In this document: in pieces, positions 10,391 to 22,458 of the stretch
Numbering within the stretch: the stretch's first letter is position 1
How the letters are laid out: each line of letters starts with the position of its first letter
Source: Portulaca oleracea
Taxonomy: Eukaryota > Streptophyta > Magnoliopsida > Caryophyllales > Portulacaceae
DNA length: 64,000 nt
NCBI GenBank assembly: GCA_029582165.1
Contig: CM055869.1
Location: 58,601,518 to 58,665,517, forward strand
Direction of reading: 5' to 3'
Program-made: the position numbers and the translations under genes
The notes under the pieces: model-generated
Databases searched by the model: none
Seen by the model: only the letters and a program-made list of their open reading frames with translations
Told to the model about the DNA's origin: nothing

Positions 10391-13309
10391 TTCATATATA
10401 CTAGGAACATTTATTCTTATGGTCTATTCTTAAGAATAATATTAAAATACTATACATATAGATCAAGAAAAATAATGTACTATTCCTAGTACTCTTCCTT
10501 TTAGGTGGAAGGATATTCTACTTAAATTCTAGATGACTTGGTAGTAGTAATAATGGTAGTACTATATATATATATATATAGGTTAAGGGAAAATTAAACA
10601 ATGTATTAATCTTCCCTTTTTAAGGTGGAAGGATATTTTACTTAAATTCCAAATGATAGTAGTTTAAGTTGGAAAGGAGTTCACTTTATTGCCCCTCTTA
10701 TAAATGTATGAGGCTCCCATTCTCCATGAAATATATCCAAAGGTAAAGCATATATTAAATTTACTTATCTCTATAATTGTAGAAAAGATTGAGATAACTT
10801 AATTAATTATTATCTTACCATGGACCTTAATCAATATGGACTCACATTTATCTTTGTACAATTTTAATTATCAATTGGCTAAGTGGAGAACCAAATCCTA
10901 TTCTTACAATAATTTAAAGTAAGTTTGGTTGTAATATGACCAAATGTATACATTAATTGTGCATTATAGGTTTTGATTTTCAAGATATTTACATATATAT
11001 ACCCACTCGATCAAGTTAAATATAATTATAAAGTTAGCCATCTTATTTATAACTTAACTTTCGTACCGCTTAAATTGGTTACTAAACGCATCCATATCAA
11101 TTTTCAGCGAACACATAGTTTTTCAAACATGAATAGACCAAATGTTCCATGTTAATGTCACAATGTGTTATATATAAGTAGATTTTTATTGATCTCCTTA
11201 GTAATTTTTCGGTCAAAATGGTATTATATAAATACATTTTTGAGTTACAATAATCAAAACTTAAACCAAAAATTTGGCTAACCCGCAAATAAAATGAATA
11301 GAAAAGAAATGGAGTCAATAGAACGTGTTTACTTAAAATACATTAACAATGACATTTTGGTCAATTCAAGTTTGAAAAATCAAGTTTTGGTCTGAAATCA
11401 GTATAGATATATTTAGTAGTGAAAGCGAGAGACATAAAAGTTAAATTTCACACAATATGGATGATTTTGTAATCAAATCTAACCTCGGGGGTCATATACG
11501 TAAAAGTCCTTTTATTAAGGATAAACACATCCATTTACTAGGCCCTAATATTCATCGTTTTCATATATTTCTGATCTTATTGTCGAATCAGTAACATGTT
11601 CTGCCTTTTCTCTATACATTATATTCAAGTCGATAATTAAAGGATATGACCCTATATTCAAGTCGATAATTAAAGGAAAATGACCGTTCACATTGGCTAA
11701 GAGTTACATAATTTTCATTGATGACTCAAAGGTGCTCAAAATGGAGTAGTGCAAGCTGTAAGACTATGATGCATGAAGGTACTCTTACACAAATTAAGAA
11801 AGCATGAGGAAAAATAGTTCCTATGATCAAAGAAAATCATCTTATTTTCTAACATTGATGAACAAGGGCCAGCTAGCTAGCTATGTATGTATTCATTAGT
11901 TTGGACAACAAAGTGTTGGAGCCTACATATCACAAAAAAGAAATAATTAAATTGGGGAGCGAATCTAGACTACGAAATTAGCGGTGTCCACTTAATAATA
12001 TTTTGGATAGTGATCAGACTATTGTGTTGAATTGGACACTCTTTATTAATATTTTTAGGTCTTTTCTAAGGTGTCTAGCTACTTAACGTAAATATACAAC
12101 AACCTCCTAAAATATAATAGGTTGCTTAAATTTATTTTGAAGTTTGGGGTGTCTGTGGACAATTTGGTACGGTGTCAATGGGGATCCGCCCATACCAACA
12201 TTGACATATATGAATATATATGCATGCATTATTAAACATTAATTTAGGTATTACCATCTAACCATATTGTCCATAATTTCATTAATGAGGGGAAAATAAT
12301 GTTGAAGATTATCTGTGAGTTGGGAGTTAAGCTATAGTATAAAATAGGTACCATATATTAATGCATGGGGATGGGTCTTATGATAATATATTTTTGAAAG
12401 TTTAAAGTTGAAACTAATGGAGAGAAAGAGTATTATAAAATGAAAGGAGAAGTCAATGTATGAGGCACAAGTAAGTGGGGATTGAGAAGTATAAATAAAT
12501 ATAAGAAACATTATCATTAATTTTTATAAAGAGATTGGTTTTGAAGTCAAATTAAATTTATTACTAATGAAAGTATGAACCAACTAAATTAGAAAGCTTA
12601 AATTTATGCGATTTATTACATGCTTCTGGAGCACGTGCTCCAGATTTGATTATTGTTTATTTTTAATAGAATAATTGTTCACTCATATCTACATATTATT
12701 TACTTTCAATAGTATAATTGTTCACTTATATATTCCTGTTGTTCTCTCTCAATTACATAATTGACCACTCATATATGTCCAGAGCATATGCTCTTGGAGC
12801 ACGTAATATGTATTGATTTATGCAATTACGGCAAAGTTTCTATCTATTGAATATGTATTTATTTTTATCACTAATGAAAATATGAACATTTCTACTAAAG
12901 AAGAAGTTACATATGCTAGTTTTGTATAGAAGAGAGTATATGATATATAACATGCACTGACCAACCACTCAATCAAAAGCTTAAATTTATTGTGGGCCGT
13001 GGGGGTCAAAGTTGAAACCTACGAACCCAAAGGCTTCGATCTTAACTACTAGACCAAAATCTTAACGACAAAAAAAGGTTCAAACCATATTTGCAAGAAC
13101 AAACCTAGTCAAAAACTTGAACAAATACATGAAAGCCAGGAAATGGGTTTTTATAATCTACCAGACATATTATTAAGGAGATATTTTGATATTGACGAAG
13201 TGGCAACAACAACAACAATAACTTTTAATTAATATCCATGGAATCTAAAAAGAGATCTGCATCTGCATGTAAACAATTTTATCTTATTCCGCATCACTGC
13301 CAGCTAGGG
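10391..13309. other. AT-rich intergenic DNA
   Basis: About 2.9 kb without a recognisable gene. A short (AT)n run lies near 10563-10580. At 12620-12810 two phrases close to GAGCACGTGCTCCAGA and its inverse bracket ~170 bp. This may be a small decayed inverted-repeat element. Reading frames of 60-73 codons here show no domain. Confidence 0.4.
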
Positions 13310-13552
13310 TTATCGAAAAATTGTACGATCCGAAAACCCAGTTCAGCCTGAAGCGGAAAATACTGGGTACGATCATAAAATCTCTGTCCGAATTTCTACT
13401 TCGCCCAGTTCGACCGAAAATTCAAACACAATATTTTCCATTTTTCTATTGACCCAATATTGATCACTCGTATTTAGGCTTGTCCGACCCGAAAAATACC
13501 CGAAAGATCCAGGTACCGGAAATCAACTTTTCGTCCGATATCCAATTCATCT
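13310..13552. repeat. Degenerate CCGA-type repeat
   Basis: Imperfect units such as GTACGATCCGAAAACCC and GTCCGACCCGAAAAATACC. The same type recurs at 3465, 5820, 25905, 31801, 41770 and 63754. The Mutator-like MITE that follows is inserted in it. Confidence 0.5.
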
Positions 13553-13562
13553 AAATCCGAAA

Positions 13563-14081
13563 GGGTTTTTGGATGCTAATACACTGAACTTTTGGGGTAT
13601 TGGACAATAATACACTGAACTTTGACCTTGGACAATATTGTACTTTGAGGGGTGTTGAACAATAATGCACTCGGTACGATTTCGGCAGTGGCGGACTTGG
13701 TGGCAATCCTATGTAGCAGGTAGATCGAGGAGATGAATTAGTCCAAAAATATTTAAATTCATAACACGTCAACTAATCTACACATAAACAAAGAGAATCA
13801 ACTTTGAGCTGAATAAAATAAAAAAACATAAAATCACATTTGTTTAAACATGTTTCTGTTGGGAGATTGATGTTGTAGTTGTATAAAATCACCAATGCTT
13901 GTGTAGATTAGCTGACATGTCATGTAAGATCGTCACCAAGTCTGTCACCGTCGAAACTGTTTCGGGTGCATTATTGTCCAACACCCCCTCAAAGTTCAAT
14001 GCACTATTGTCCAAAGTCAAAATTCAGTGCATAATTTGCCCAATATTCCCAAAAGTTCAGTATATTAGCGTCCAAAAATCC
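13563..14081. mobile_element. Mutator-like MITE with 10-bp target duplication
   Basis: A 519-bp element. Its left arm GGGTTTTTGGATGCTAATAC matches the reverse complement of its right end, GGATTTTTGGACGCTAATAT. The arms remain complementary through GGACAATAATACACTGAAC. It is flanked by an exact 10-bp direct repeat, AAATCCGAAA, at 13553-13562 and 14082-14091. No transposase is present. Partial relatives lie at 31533 and 58338. Confidence 0.8.
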
Positions 14082-14091
14082 AAATCCGAAA

Positions 14092-14720
14092 TGATCCGAA
14101 CCTGAATTTTTGACAACCCTACTGCCCTAGAGTAAAGGATAGGGGAGGCCCCTGGTGCACCAAAGAGCAAAAAGAGGACCTCATGCCAGAGAAAGAAGAG
14201 ACAAACAGCCTCCTGTTTGGAATTTTTGATTGTTTAGCCATTCATAAGCATCCATGGTGGTGGTGTCTTGTGAATGAAGAGGACCCCTCCCCTCCCTTTT
14301 TTCCTCTTCTCTGTTTGGCATTCTTCTCTTTTTTTTCCCTCCCTTTTGGGTGCAGTCTCTTTTAGGGGGTTATGGGTTATGGCCATTTTTTGTTCCCATT
14401 ACATTGTTTTCTGCCATCCAAACTGAGAAATGAAAACTAGGGATAGCAATTTGATCACGAGAGATGTCTCATTGTCTATATATGTCCATTATATACTTTG
14501 TGCATTGCAAGCTATTTCACCACTTTTAGCCAAAAAAAAAAATATTCTTCTAAACTCAAAGGATGACAAGAATTAACATGAAAAATGAAAGGATAAAAAC
14601 ATTAATTTCAAAAATCACAAGATGAAATGCAAAGCTCCCTTGTCTATCACCATGTTGTCATTGTGCATGATAGTTTGTGCATTGCAAGCTATTTCACCAC
14701 TTTTAGCCATTTTATGCATT
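14092..14720. other. Intergenic DNA
   Basis: No gene recognised. A direct duplication of about 40 bp containing TTGTGCATTGCAAGCTATTT occurs at about 14498 and 14671. Confidence 0.45.
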
Positions 14721-14976
14721 CTTCCCATATTCCATATTAATTGTCGTCTTTGAAAATCGTATAGTCAAATTTTGAAATTTTTGACCATAAATTTATTAAT
14801 ATATACAATGAGTTGCTATATAAATTACCACCGTTAGATCCATAATGAAAAATATTATCATAAAAGTATAATATTGCAATTGTTAACAATATATTATGTA
14901 AGAAATTATCAATTAAAAAGTGACATTGCAGACCGTGAAAATCAAAATTATGACAATTAATATGGAACGGAGAGAG
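14721..14976. mobile_element. Stowaway-like MITE
   Basis: The ends are CTTCCCATATTCCATATTAA and its approximate inverse, TTAATATGGAACGGAGAGAG, followed by TA. It belongs to the subfamily of the copy at 23816. Confidence 0.65.
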
Positions 14977-15278
14977 TATATGTTTACAATAAATATATAT
15001 TCATATGAGGGGACTATATTGAAGCTTATTGTTGTTTTGTTTAGAATAAACATATAAATTAATACTACATATGTCTTTATTAGGAGTAATTCAAATACGT
15101 TACCCACTATGTGCATTGATGTTGCTTGCATTGTTTGGGGTAATGTTGGTGGTGGTTCTAGCAATATATATTAATAGGCTAGCTATTAAACGTACTTTAA
15201 ATTCATTAATGACAATATCACAAGAATGTGTAAAAAGTACTATTAAAATATTTATAATGCTAAAACTTATGTTAGGTA

Positions 15279-15540
15279 CTACCTCCGTCCCATTATATCT
15301 GTCCATTTACCTAATTCAGGAGGACCAATGCATATTGGGAATTGAGGTAAAAAATTTGTAATTTACCCAAATTACCCCTATTTTAATTGAAGATAATAGT
15401 TGTTGGAATTGTTAAAAGTGATAAATGAATTTGTTAATTAGGGGTAAAAAAGGAATTACAGTTGTTGGGAATATAAATAGGAAAAATATTTTGGGACAAT
15501 GAAGTTAGGTAAAATGACAAATAATTTGGGATAGAGGTAG
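15279..15540. mobile_element. Stowaway MITE
   Basis: The ends are CTACCTCCGTCCCATTATAT and inverted TTTGGGATAGAGGTAG. TA duplications lie at 15277-15278 and 15541-15542. The predicted short frames overlapping it are not genes. Confidence 0.75.
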
Positions 15541-16425
15541 TACTTAAAATTTTGGTATCACCGTAATAAACATTAAATTTCACCTATATGAAATTAATTT
15601 GTACAATGGTGATGTTTAAGGTAAATTTTTACAAAATTATTATTCCTAAATAAAAGTGTTTCACATACCATATTATTCTCACCTTTCTTTATATTATTTC
15701 TAATTTATATTAATTTTCCTATTATTGCTAAAAACTTAATTAATACATATAAGTGGCAAAAAAATTTGATATTACCTATTTTTTATATGATATCACCTTA
15801 TTGCAAGAGTCTATATAATGTTGCTCTAGAGGTGTTGGTATATGTCTTCCAATTTTAAGTTCTCAAAATTTGTACTGCAAAAAATTTTAAATTTTTTGAT
15901 ACATATATATATGTACATTTTCAAAATCTACGATATGATTAATTTCATTAATTGAAGGTCATACGCTATTTTTAATAAGTTTTATATTTAAATAAATTTG
16001 ATTAAATTACGAATTGGAAAGAATTTTAGACTAAAGACTAATTAAAACTCTTCTGTACACACAAAATTTTTTTGTCAATGGATTCAAAGAATACAACCCC
16101 ACAAAAGTAAAACACTATGAAACATCACTCAAAAAATGAGAGACAATGCCACCCATTCAAAAGGGGATGGAGAATTCCTCAAAAATGGAGAGAACATTTC
16201 TTTGAAAAGAAAATATTGGGAAAAAATTAATAAAAGAGAAAATAGGGTTTATCATTGGCGAAAAGTGAATGAAAGCCCCCTAAAAAAGAAGCATTTGAGT
16301 TTTAAGAAATTAAAAAAAAAAGTGGGGGCGAGAGTTTCAGGATACAAGATAAGTTTTTTAAAGTTAATTGACTAATATAGTTTTTAAAATCAAGAAAATT
16401 ATCTATTTGTCTATTTATTCTTATG
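15541..16425. other. AT-rich intergenic DNA
   Basis: No gene seen. A Lys-rich 79-codon frame at 16136-16375 has no recognisable domain. Confidence 0.35.
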
Positions 16426-16711
16426 CGCCATGTTCTTTTATACGGCTGGCTAGCTGCGGTGCCACAACTCACCGCACTTTGCCACAATATACCAATCCAC
16501 CACAATTTACCACAACCCACCACAATATTTCATCTCACTTTTTCCAATTACTTTTTCACATTTACCAATATAATTTACAATTATAAAAAATAAAACCCAC
16601 CACAACTTACCAATAACCCACCACAATCCACTACATTTGCACCACACCCACCACAATTTCACCACATCGCACCATGTCATACCACAACCAACCATATAAA
16701 AGAACATGCCA
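16426..16711. mobile_element. Tourist-like MITE (CCACCACAA family)
   Basis: The terminal repeats are GCCATGTTCTTTTATACGGC on the left and ATATAAAAGAACATGCC on the right. The interior consists largely of CCACCACAA-type phrases. It belongs to the same family as 24556, 33347 and 53229. The target duplication is not clear in this copy. Confidence 0.6.
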
Positions 16712-16941
16712 ACTTTTCATGATATAATTTTATAATTAAACGCAAATATTTCTCATTATATTTAGCTCTAGTACACATTTCTACAAAGCATGGAGACAAT
16801 AGTAGTGTATCAGATTAAGGCATATAAAGGTGATAAAGATGCACAAATAGTGGCGGATCTGGGTATTTAGATTAAGGGTGACCAATCTGCTATTATATTC
16901 ATATAATATATAAAAAAAATCAAAATATTTATTTCAAATTA

Positions 16942-17377
16942 CACTACTAAAAAGATGTGTATTACCAACCATTTTTTCCAACCAATTTAAAATAGTTGGT
17001 TTCCAACCATATTCCAACTAGTTTTCAAAAAATTTAGTGGGAAAAATGGTTGGAAATTCCAACCAATTTTGCAAAAATGGTTGGAAAATTTTTCTACCAT
17101 CCTTTTTCCTACTATTTGAAAATGGTTGGAAAATTGGTTGGAAAATTGGTTGGATTACTAACCATTTTTCCAACCAATTTCAAATGGTAGGAAAAATGAT
17201 GGTAGGAAAAATTTCCAACCAATTTTAGCAAAATTGGTTGGATTTTCCAACCATTTTTCCCACTAAATTTTTTGAAAAATAGTTGGAATATCAAATGGTT
17301 GCTAACATGGTTGGTTTTTTCAACCATTTTAAATTGGTTGGAAAAAGTGGTTGGTAATACACATGTTTTTAGTAGTA
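16942..17377. mobile_element. CACTA-like fold-back MITE
   Basis: A 436-bp element. It begins CACTACTAAAAAGATGTGTA and ends with the inverse, TACACATGTTTTTAGTAGT (last base decayed). A 3-bp target duplication TTA lies at 16939-16941 and 17378-17380, as expected for the CACTA superfamily. Almost the whole body is inverted-repeat modules of ACCAACCATTTT/AAATGGTTGG, so a transcript would fold into a long hairpin. Confidence 0.8.
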
Positions 17378-18019
17378 TTATACTAAATTATTTTTTTTCA
17401 TGTTACCATCCGTGGCCGTGGCCACCCTTGGCTTAGCCCCAAATTCACCGGTGTGCACAAAGTATGCCAAAAAAAATAGTTTTTAAATATAAAATCCAAG
17501 GTGTAGTAGAGGTACAATATTCTCCCATTTTGGGAGGTATAGATAATATCAATGAATTGAATGAAAGTAAATGAAGGGAAATCTAACCCAAGCCTATAAA
17601 ATTGGAATGAAGGACAAATAGTTTGAATTGAAGAATAATGAAGTTACCCTAAAGGATGATGACATACATACATACATCCATGACATATGAAGGTACAAAT
17701 AGGACCACAATAAAAAATCAACCTGAACCCAAATAGGAAATACAATAAGGTGGTCCTTAGCTAATTTTCTATAACTTGGAAACTTCTAAGTTTTTCACTT
17801 CCTCTTTACACTAAACATTACATTTCACCTGTGTTTGTGTTTGGACCATTCATGTATGCATGCATATATCAACTTCACTGCCAAGAGCATCCAATGCACA
17901 TTTCAGTACTTCTTAATGTAGGTCCTATTTCGGGATATTAGAAAATTCATGCAGGTAGGTACAGATTTGTATGTAGTTGTAAATACTACTGGTGATGGTC
18001 TCAAGAAGCCTATCAGGCA
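17378..18019. other. Intergenic DNA
   Basis: No gene recognised. The sequence is less repetitive than its surroundings. Confidence 0.35.
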
Positions 18020-18590
18020 TTGACAATTGTATATGCAACTTCACGGGATGGGAGACGTTTATCTAGATGCTGTAAAACTTTGTATTTCACTTTAAAATCT
18101 ATGTGAGACGTTATTTATTGTGAGTGTTAAAGGGGGATGTAAGTTTGATTGTAAGAGAGTATAGGGAGAAAACTTTTGACCGATTTTGATACTTTACTAT
18201 TGTACAATCTGTATTGAACATTCGTAGCCGTAATCATTGTTAGCAATGTTTTATGTATTTACTTCTTCATATAGAGCTCAATTTTGTGTGATTCGAGAAG
18301 ATTTAAATGTAGGCAACCTTACATGCATTATCAAGAATTACTTTTTGCAGAGAGGAAGATCCAAGAAAACCCATCAATATTATGCAACTTTACGAGATGG
18401 AAGATCTTTATCTTTATGTTCTCAAGTCCTATATCTCACTATGAAATTTACATTGAGCTATTGCTGTTTTTTGTGAATTTTGAAACGGTTTATAAGTTTG
18501 ATGATAAGAAAATACAAATAAAACTTGCATGCATTACATCCCTTCATTATTGCACCATTTATATTGAAAATTTGTAGTCATTACTATTTA
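18020..18590. repeat. Diverged direct duplication, ~340-bp period
   Basis: Sequence beginning CAACTTCACGGGATGGGAGA at about 18038 recurs in diverged form as CAACTTTACGAGATGGAAGA at about 18383. Resemblance continues for roughly 200 bp (TTTATCT, GTATTTCACT/ATATCTCACT, TAAGTTTGAT, TGTATTGAACATTCGTAG/TATATTGAAAATTTGTAG). The reading frames over it have no known domain. It may be a decayed duplicated gene end or a non-coding repeat. Confidence 0.5.
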
Positions 18591-19158
18591 TTTTGACATT
18601 GGACTTAACTACAAATCTATAACATAATGGTCTACTTTTTCAACTATAACATAAAACATGTCATTATTATACTTTTGAATAGTTTAAAGTGAATATCAAT
18701 TGACACCTTATGTGGTGAAATATATACACACATTCATCATAAATGAATGGTAGATGAAACATACATATTTTTCAATGTAGATAAGGATAAAATGATGAAT
18801 GGTGGGTATGTATGCATGCATATCTATATTTCATGGTTGTGTTTGGCTAGATATACACAAGATGGGTAAAGTGATGATGATATGATATCTATGTAGTTTG
18901 TTTTTAGCTCCTCACTTTGAAATTCCCAAAAAAAAATTAAAAAAAATGAAAGGGGGAGAAAAAATATTGTATGTCTGAATTTCTGAGACATTCCATCCAA
19001 AACCATGCATGAATCATCTCATTAATGGCTGAGTGCTATGTTACAAAATAAGGTGGTTGTTTAATTACTATTGCTTTCATTTTCCAAACAGTCTCCTCAT
19101 ACATATACCTTGGCATTTTGCTTCTGCTTTTTATTGCTTCAAAGAGGATAAGAAACTA
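18591..19158. other. Intergenic DNA
   Basis: No gene or classifiable repeat recognised. Confidence 0.35.
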
Positions 19159-19394
19159 CTCTCGTCGTTCTTTTTTATCTGTTATTTACGGTTTTCAGGG
19201 TCAATTTTTAATCAATAATTTCTAATATGAAATTTTTATATAAAAATATAATATTATACTTTTTGAATTGTGTTTTTCATTACGAATCTAATGTCATCAA
19301 TTTTGTATGATGAATCATTATATAAATTAAGATATTAACGGTCAAAATTTTTAACACAATTTCCTAGGCAACAGATAAATACAAACGGAGGGAG
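19159..19394. mobile_element. Stowaway-like MITE
   Basis: It starts CTCTCGTCGTTCTTTTTTAT and ends ACAAACGGAGGGAG. The interior closely follows the copy at 8112, including GGTCAATTTTTAATCAATAA. Confidence 0.7.
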
Positions 19395-19500
19395 TTAATC
19401 TAATAATTATCTGTATTGGGTTGATAATTTTAATAAATTATAATGCATTTAGAACTATTTTGTGTTGTTAAAAAATTATTTATGAGATTTTTAGTTGTTA

Positions 19501-19730
19501 CTCCATCTGTCTCTTTTTATTTGTCATTTTGACAAAAAAAAAAGAGGAATAATCAACACAAAAGTTTAGATAATGATAAATCAAAATGACAAAAGTACCC
19601 TTAATTATTGTTGAGTTATTGGTTTCAAAGTCATGTAAAAGTAGTAAAATTGTTATTCGAAATATAAATACGACAAATAGTAAGGGACAAAAAAATTAGT
19701 TAAGTAGACAAATGAAAAGAGACGGAGGAG
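19501..19730. mobile_element. Stowaway MITE
   Basis: The ends are CTCCATCTGTCTCTTTTTAT and the inverse AAAAGAGACGGAGGAG. TA lies at 19499-19500 and 19731-19732. Confidence 0.75.
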
Positions 19731-20647
19731 TATGTCTATAATCAGCATAATTGAAAAATATTATTCTTTTTAACTTATATAGTAATTGATTAGAGTAAAA
19801 CGTCTCATTAAAGGGTTTTTACTTCTCATTCATGGAATCATGGACTAGTGTCTAGTGAACGGTTTCTAAATCTTATATCAATAGTCTCTTTAAATTGTAA
19901 AACTTAGGAGTAACTGGCCTAGCTTGGATGAAATTTTGATAGTTATTTTGTTAACGCAAAATATTAAATATAACATTCTTGATATTTAAGTGGTCTTTGC
20001 TCTTGACTGAGGTTATATATTTATATAATATATTTAACGCATTTGATCTATTTTATGTATTTAAGAGAAGTTACTTATGCAATTTTTCGTTGTTATAATG
20101 CATTAAAGCATGGTTTTGCATGTAATATTCTCGATGTATAGATAATAGATTTGCATGAAAATTACTACAAAAAACATAAAAATTTAGGATAAATTAGACA
20201 TAAGTGAAATTATACATGACATTAATTAGTCAAAAAATGCAATAAATTAAAACATCAATACTTACAAGCCTAATACAATTCAAGTTGCTAGAATGGGAGA
20301 GAGGAAAAACAGAAGAATAAGCAAAAGAGAATAAATTAGGAATTATTTTTTTTCTATTTTGAAAAAAATAGCCCTCTCCTTTATCCTCTTTTGACTTTAC
20401 CCAAGTGCCCATCTCTCCCAACAAACTATTAGAACAGCTGGGAAGACCAAAAAAAGAAAAAAAAAAGTTATTCTAATTCACACTTAACCAATTCTAGAAA
20501 AAGGTTGGCCCAAAAAAAGGTTGATTACCTAGAATTTCTATGCGAAAAAAAAATTCCCAAAAAAGGGGACCTTCCCATTAAATTTCCCATCATTTTTTTT
20601 AGAATTTTTGAAATAAGAATTAATAAAAAATATTGAAAAAATTCAAA
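19731..20647. other. Intergenic DNA downstream of the MATE gene
   Basis: AT-rich and without a gene. It should contain the 3' untranslated region and polyadenylation site of the minus-strand MATE gene, but no clear AATAAA signal could be assigned by eye. Confidence 0.35.
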
Positions 20648-22261
20648 TCAAGATGGAATCACCAGAATACAAACCAATGCCTCCTTTTGATCTTCTTTAG
20701 CTTCTTCACTTTTGTTGTTTCCTTGATGATCATCATGATCATGATGATGATCATCTTTGAGTAGCAAGGGTTGATCAAGGGTGCCAGATTTCTCCTCCGT
20801 GGGCCCTTTAGTGGGCCCATCAGACTGAGTCAGCAACTGGGCCTGCTTAGCCTGGTGGTCCCAGTCCGTGGTCCCCACCACAAACAGCATCAGCCCAGCA
20901 CAGCATATCTGGGCCGCCAAAAGCCCAACCCAAAGCCCACAAAACCCAACCCCGGCGTAAAACCCGAGCCCTACCGCCACCGGCATCCCAACACCATAAA
21001 ACGCCCCGAGATTCACCCTCGCGGCGGTCGTCGGCCGCGCCGTCCCTCTAACCACCCCGCACGCCACCGTCTGCGGGCAGTTCCCGATCTCACACAGCCC
21101 CAACACAGGCAGTGCCGCCGCAGTCAGGGCCAGAATCTCCGCGTCCCGGGTAAACATCCTGGCCCACACCCGCCTCGCCGACGCCGCGAACACCGCCGCA
21201 GCAAGCCCCATCGCCGCCGCCCACGCCACCGCCACGACGGCGGACAGCCGCGCTCTCCTCGGGCTGCCGCGGCCGAGCTCATTCCCGACACGGGCGGCGA
21301 CGGCGTTCCCCAACGCGCTGGGGAAGTTGTAGATCAGTCCGGTGGTCTGAATCAGCACCCCCATGGATGCCACCGTGGCACTGGGGTCCACCAGAAGTCC
21401 ACATAGGACGATCATGATTTCATACCACCACCATTCCAAACAAACCGAAACACAACTCGGCGCCGCCAGCTTCACCAGCCGGCCCCACCCCGACAAACAC
21501 TCCCCCCCCGGCATCTCCCAGGTTGCGCCGGCGGCGCAAACCAGCACCACCAGGGCGGCGGCATTCGCCGCCGAGGCCGCCGCCGCGACACCCACCATAC
21601 CCAGCCCGAACCCCTCCACCAACACCCACGTGAATGGCACGTGCAGGACTGCTCCGGCGAACGACGCCACCGTGACAGGGCGCGTGATCCCCTGCGCGCG
21701 TAGGTATATCCTCAACGGGAGAACAAACGAATTCGTGAGGAGATCGGGAAGACAGAATAACAAGTAGGTGTGTGCTAGCCGGGAGATTTCCGGGTCTTGC
21801 CGGAGACACCGTAGGACGGCGGAGATGTTGACCCAGACGGCGGCGATGGGGGCGGAGGAGCAGAGGAGAAAGAGGATACAGCGGTGGAGCGTGAGAGATA
21901 GGAGTTTGGGAGCGCGTGCGCCATGTGCCTGGGAACAGAGAGGCTCCATGCCGAGAGCCAGGCCGGAGAGGACGGAATATCCGGTGATGTTAGCGAAGGC
22001 GATGGCGAGGCTGCCGGCGGCGAGTTCCGGCTCGCCGATCCGGCCGAGGAAGACCATCGACAGCAGGGAACGGGAGTAGAGGATCAGGTTGGTGAGCAGG
22101 ATCGGGAACGCGAGATTAAACAGAGCACGCGTTTCGGCGGCGAGTTTCGAAACGCCGCCGGAAACGACGTCGTTGTCATAATCGGAAATGCATCCGGGTT
22201 TGGGCTTTGCATGGGGGGTGTAGTTCTGGAGGAGAGGAATCGGGTCCGGGTTGACACACAT
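20648..22261 (-). CDS. MATE efflux transporter, DETOXIFICATION (DTX48-54-like) clade
   Basis: Predicted membrane exporter of the multidrug and toxic compound extrusion family, moving organic solutes by cation antiport. The intronless frame gives 537 residues, normal for the family. Both MatE repeats are present, at about residues 48-210 and 265-430. They carry family hallmarks such as GMEPLCSQAHGA (about 104-115), PLRIYLRAQGIT (182-193), CLEWWWYE (274-281) and LCEIGNCPQT (389-398). The start chosen is the Met at 22261 because MC-type N-termini are typical of this Arabidopsis clade; an in-frame Met at 22336 would add 25 residues. The C-terminal tail has an acidic dileucine motif, DQPLLL (496-501), and an unusual His/Asp-rich run, DDHHHDHDDH (503-512). 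Relatives in Arabidopsis act on iron/metabolite homeostasis, ABA or auxin-related growth; the substrate here is unknown. The frame is intact and very GC-rich. Confidence 0.93.
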   Translation of the reverse strand: MCVNPDPIPLLQNYTPHAKPKPGCISDYDNDVVSGGVSKLAAETRALFNLAFPILLTNLILYSRSLLSMVFLGRIGEPELAAGSLAIAFANITGYSVLSGLALGMEPLCSQAHGARAPKLLSLTLHRCILFLLCSSAPIAAVWVNISAVLRCLRQDPEISRLAHTYLLFCLPDLLTNSFVLPLRIYLRAQGITRPVTVASFAGAVLHVPFTWVLVEGFGLGMVGVAAAASAANAAALVVLVCAAGATWEMPGGECLSGWGRLVKLAAPSCVSVCLEWWWYEIMIVLCGLLVDPSATVASMGVLIQTTGLIYNFPSALGNAVAARVGNELGRGSPRRARLSAVVAVAWAAAMGLAAAVFAASARRVWARMFTRDAEILALTAAALPVLGLCEIGNCPQTVACGVVRGTARPTTAARVNLGAFYGVGMPVAVGLGFYAGVGFCGLWVGLLAAQICCAGLMLFVVGTTDWDHQAKQAQLLTQSDGPTKGPTEEKSGTLDQPLLLKDDHHHDHDDHQGNNKSEEAKEDQKEALVCILVIPS

Positions 22262-22396
22262 GATGAAACTGAATTCGGGTCGGGTTGAGTTTGAAGGAAG
22301 AATGAGAGAATGAGAGATACTCTCTTGGGAGAGCACTCGATAATGGTGGATTTTGAGTTTTGTTTTACCTTTATTTTTGGGGGGGGAAGTTTTGTG

Positions 22397-22458
<62 letters not shown>

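Noticed and set aside
20771..22288. Several long open frames on the plus strand opposite the MATE gene (up to 211 codons) and other-frame minus-strand pieces
   Set aside because: They are by-products of the GC-rich MATE coding strand: Pro/Arg-rich, no domains, fully overlapped by a well-supported gene.
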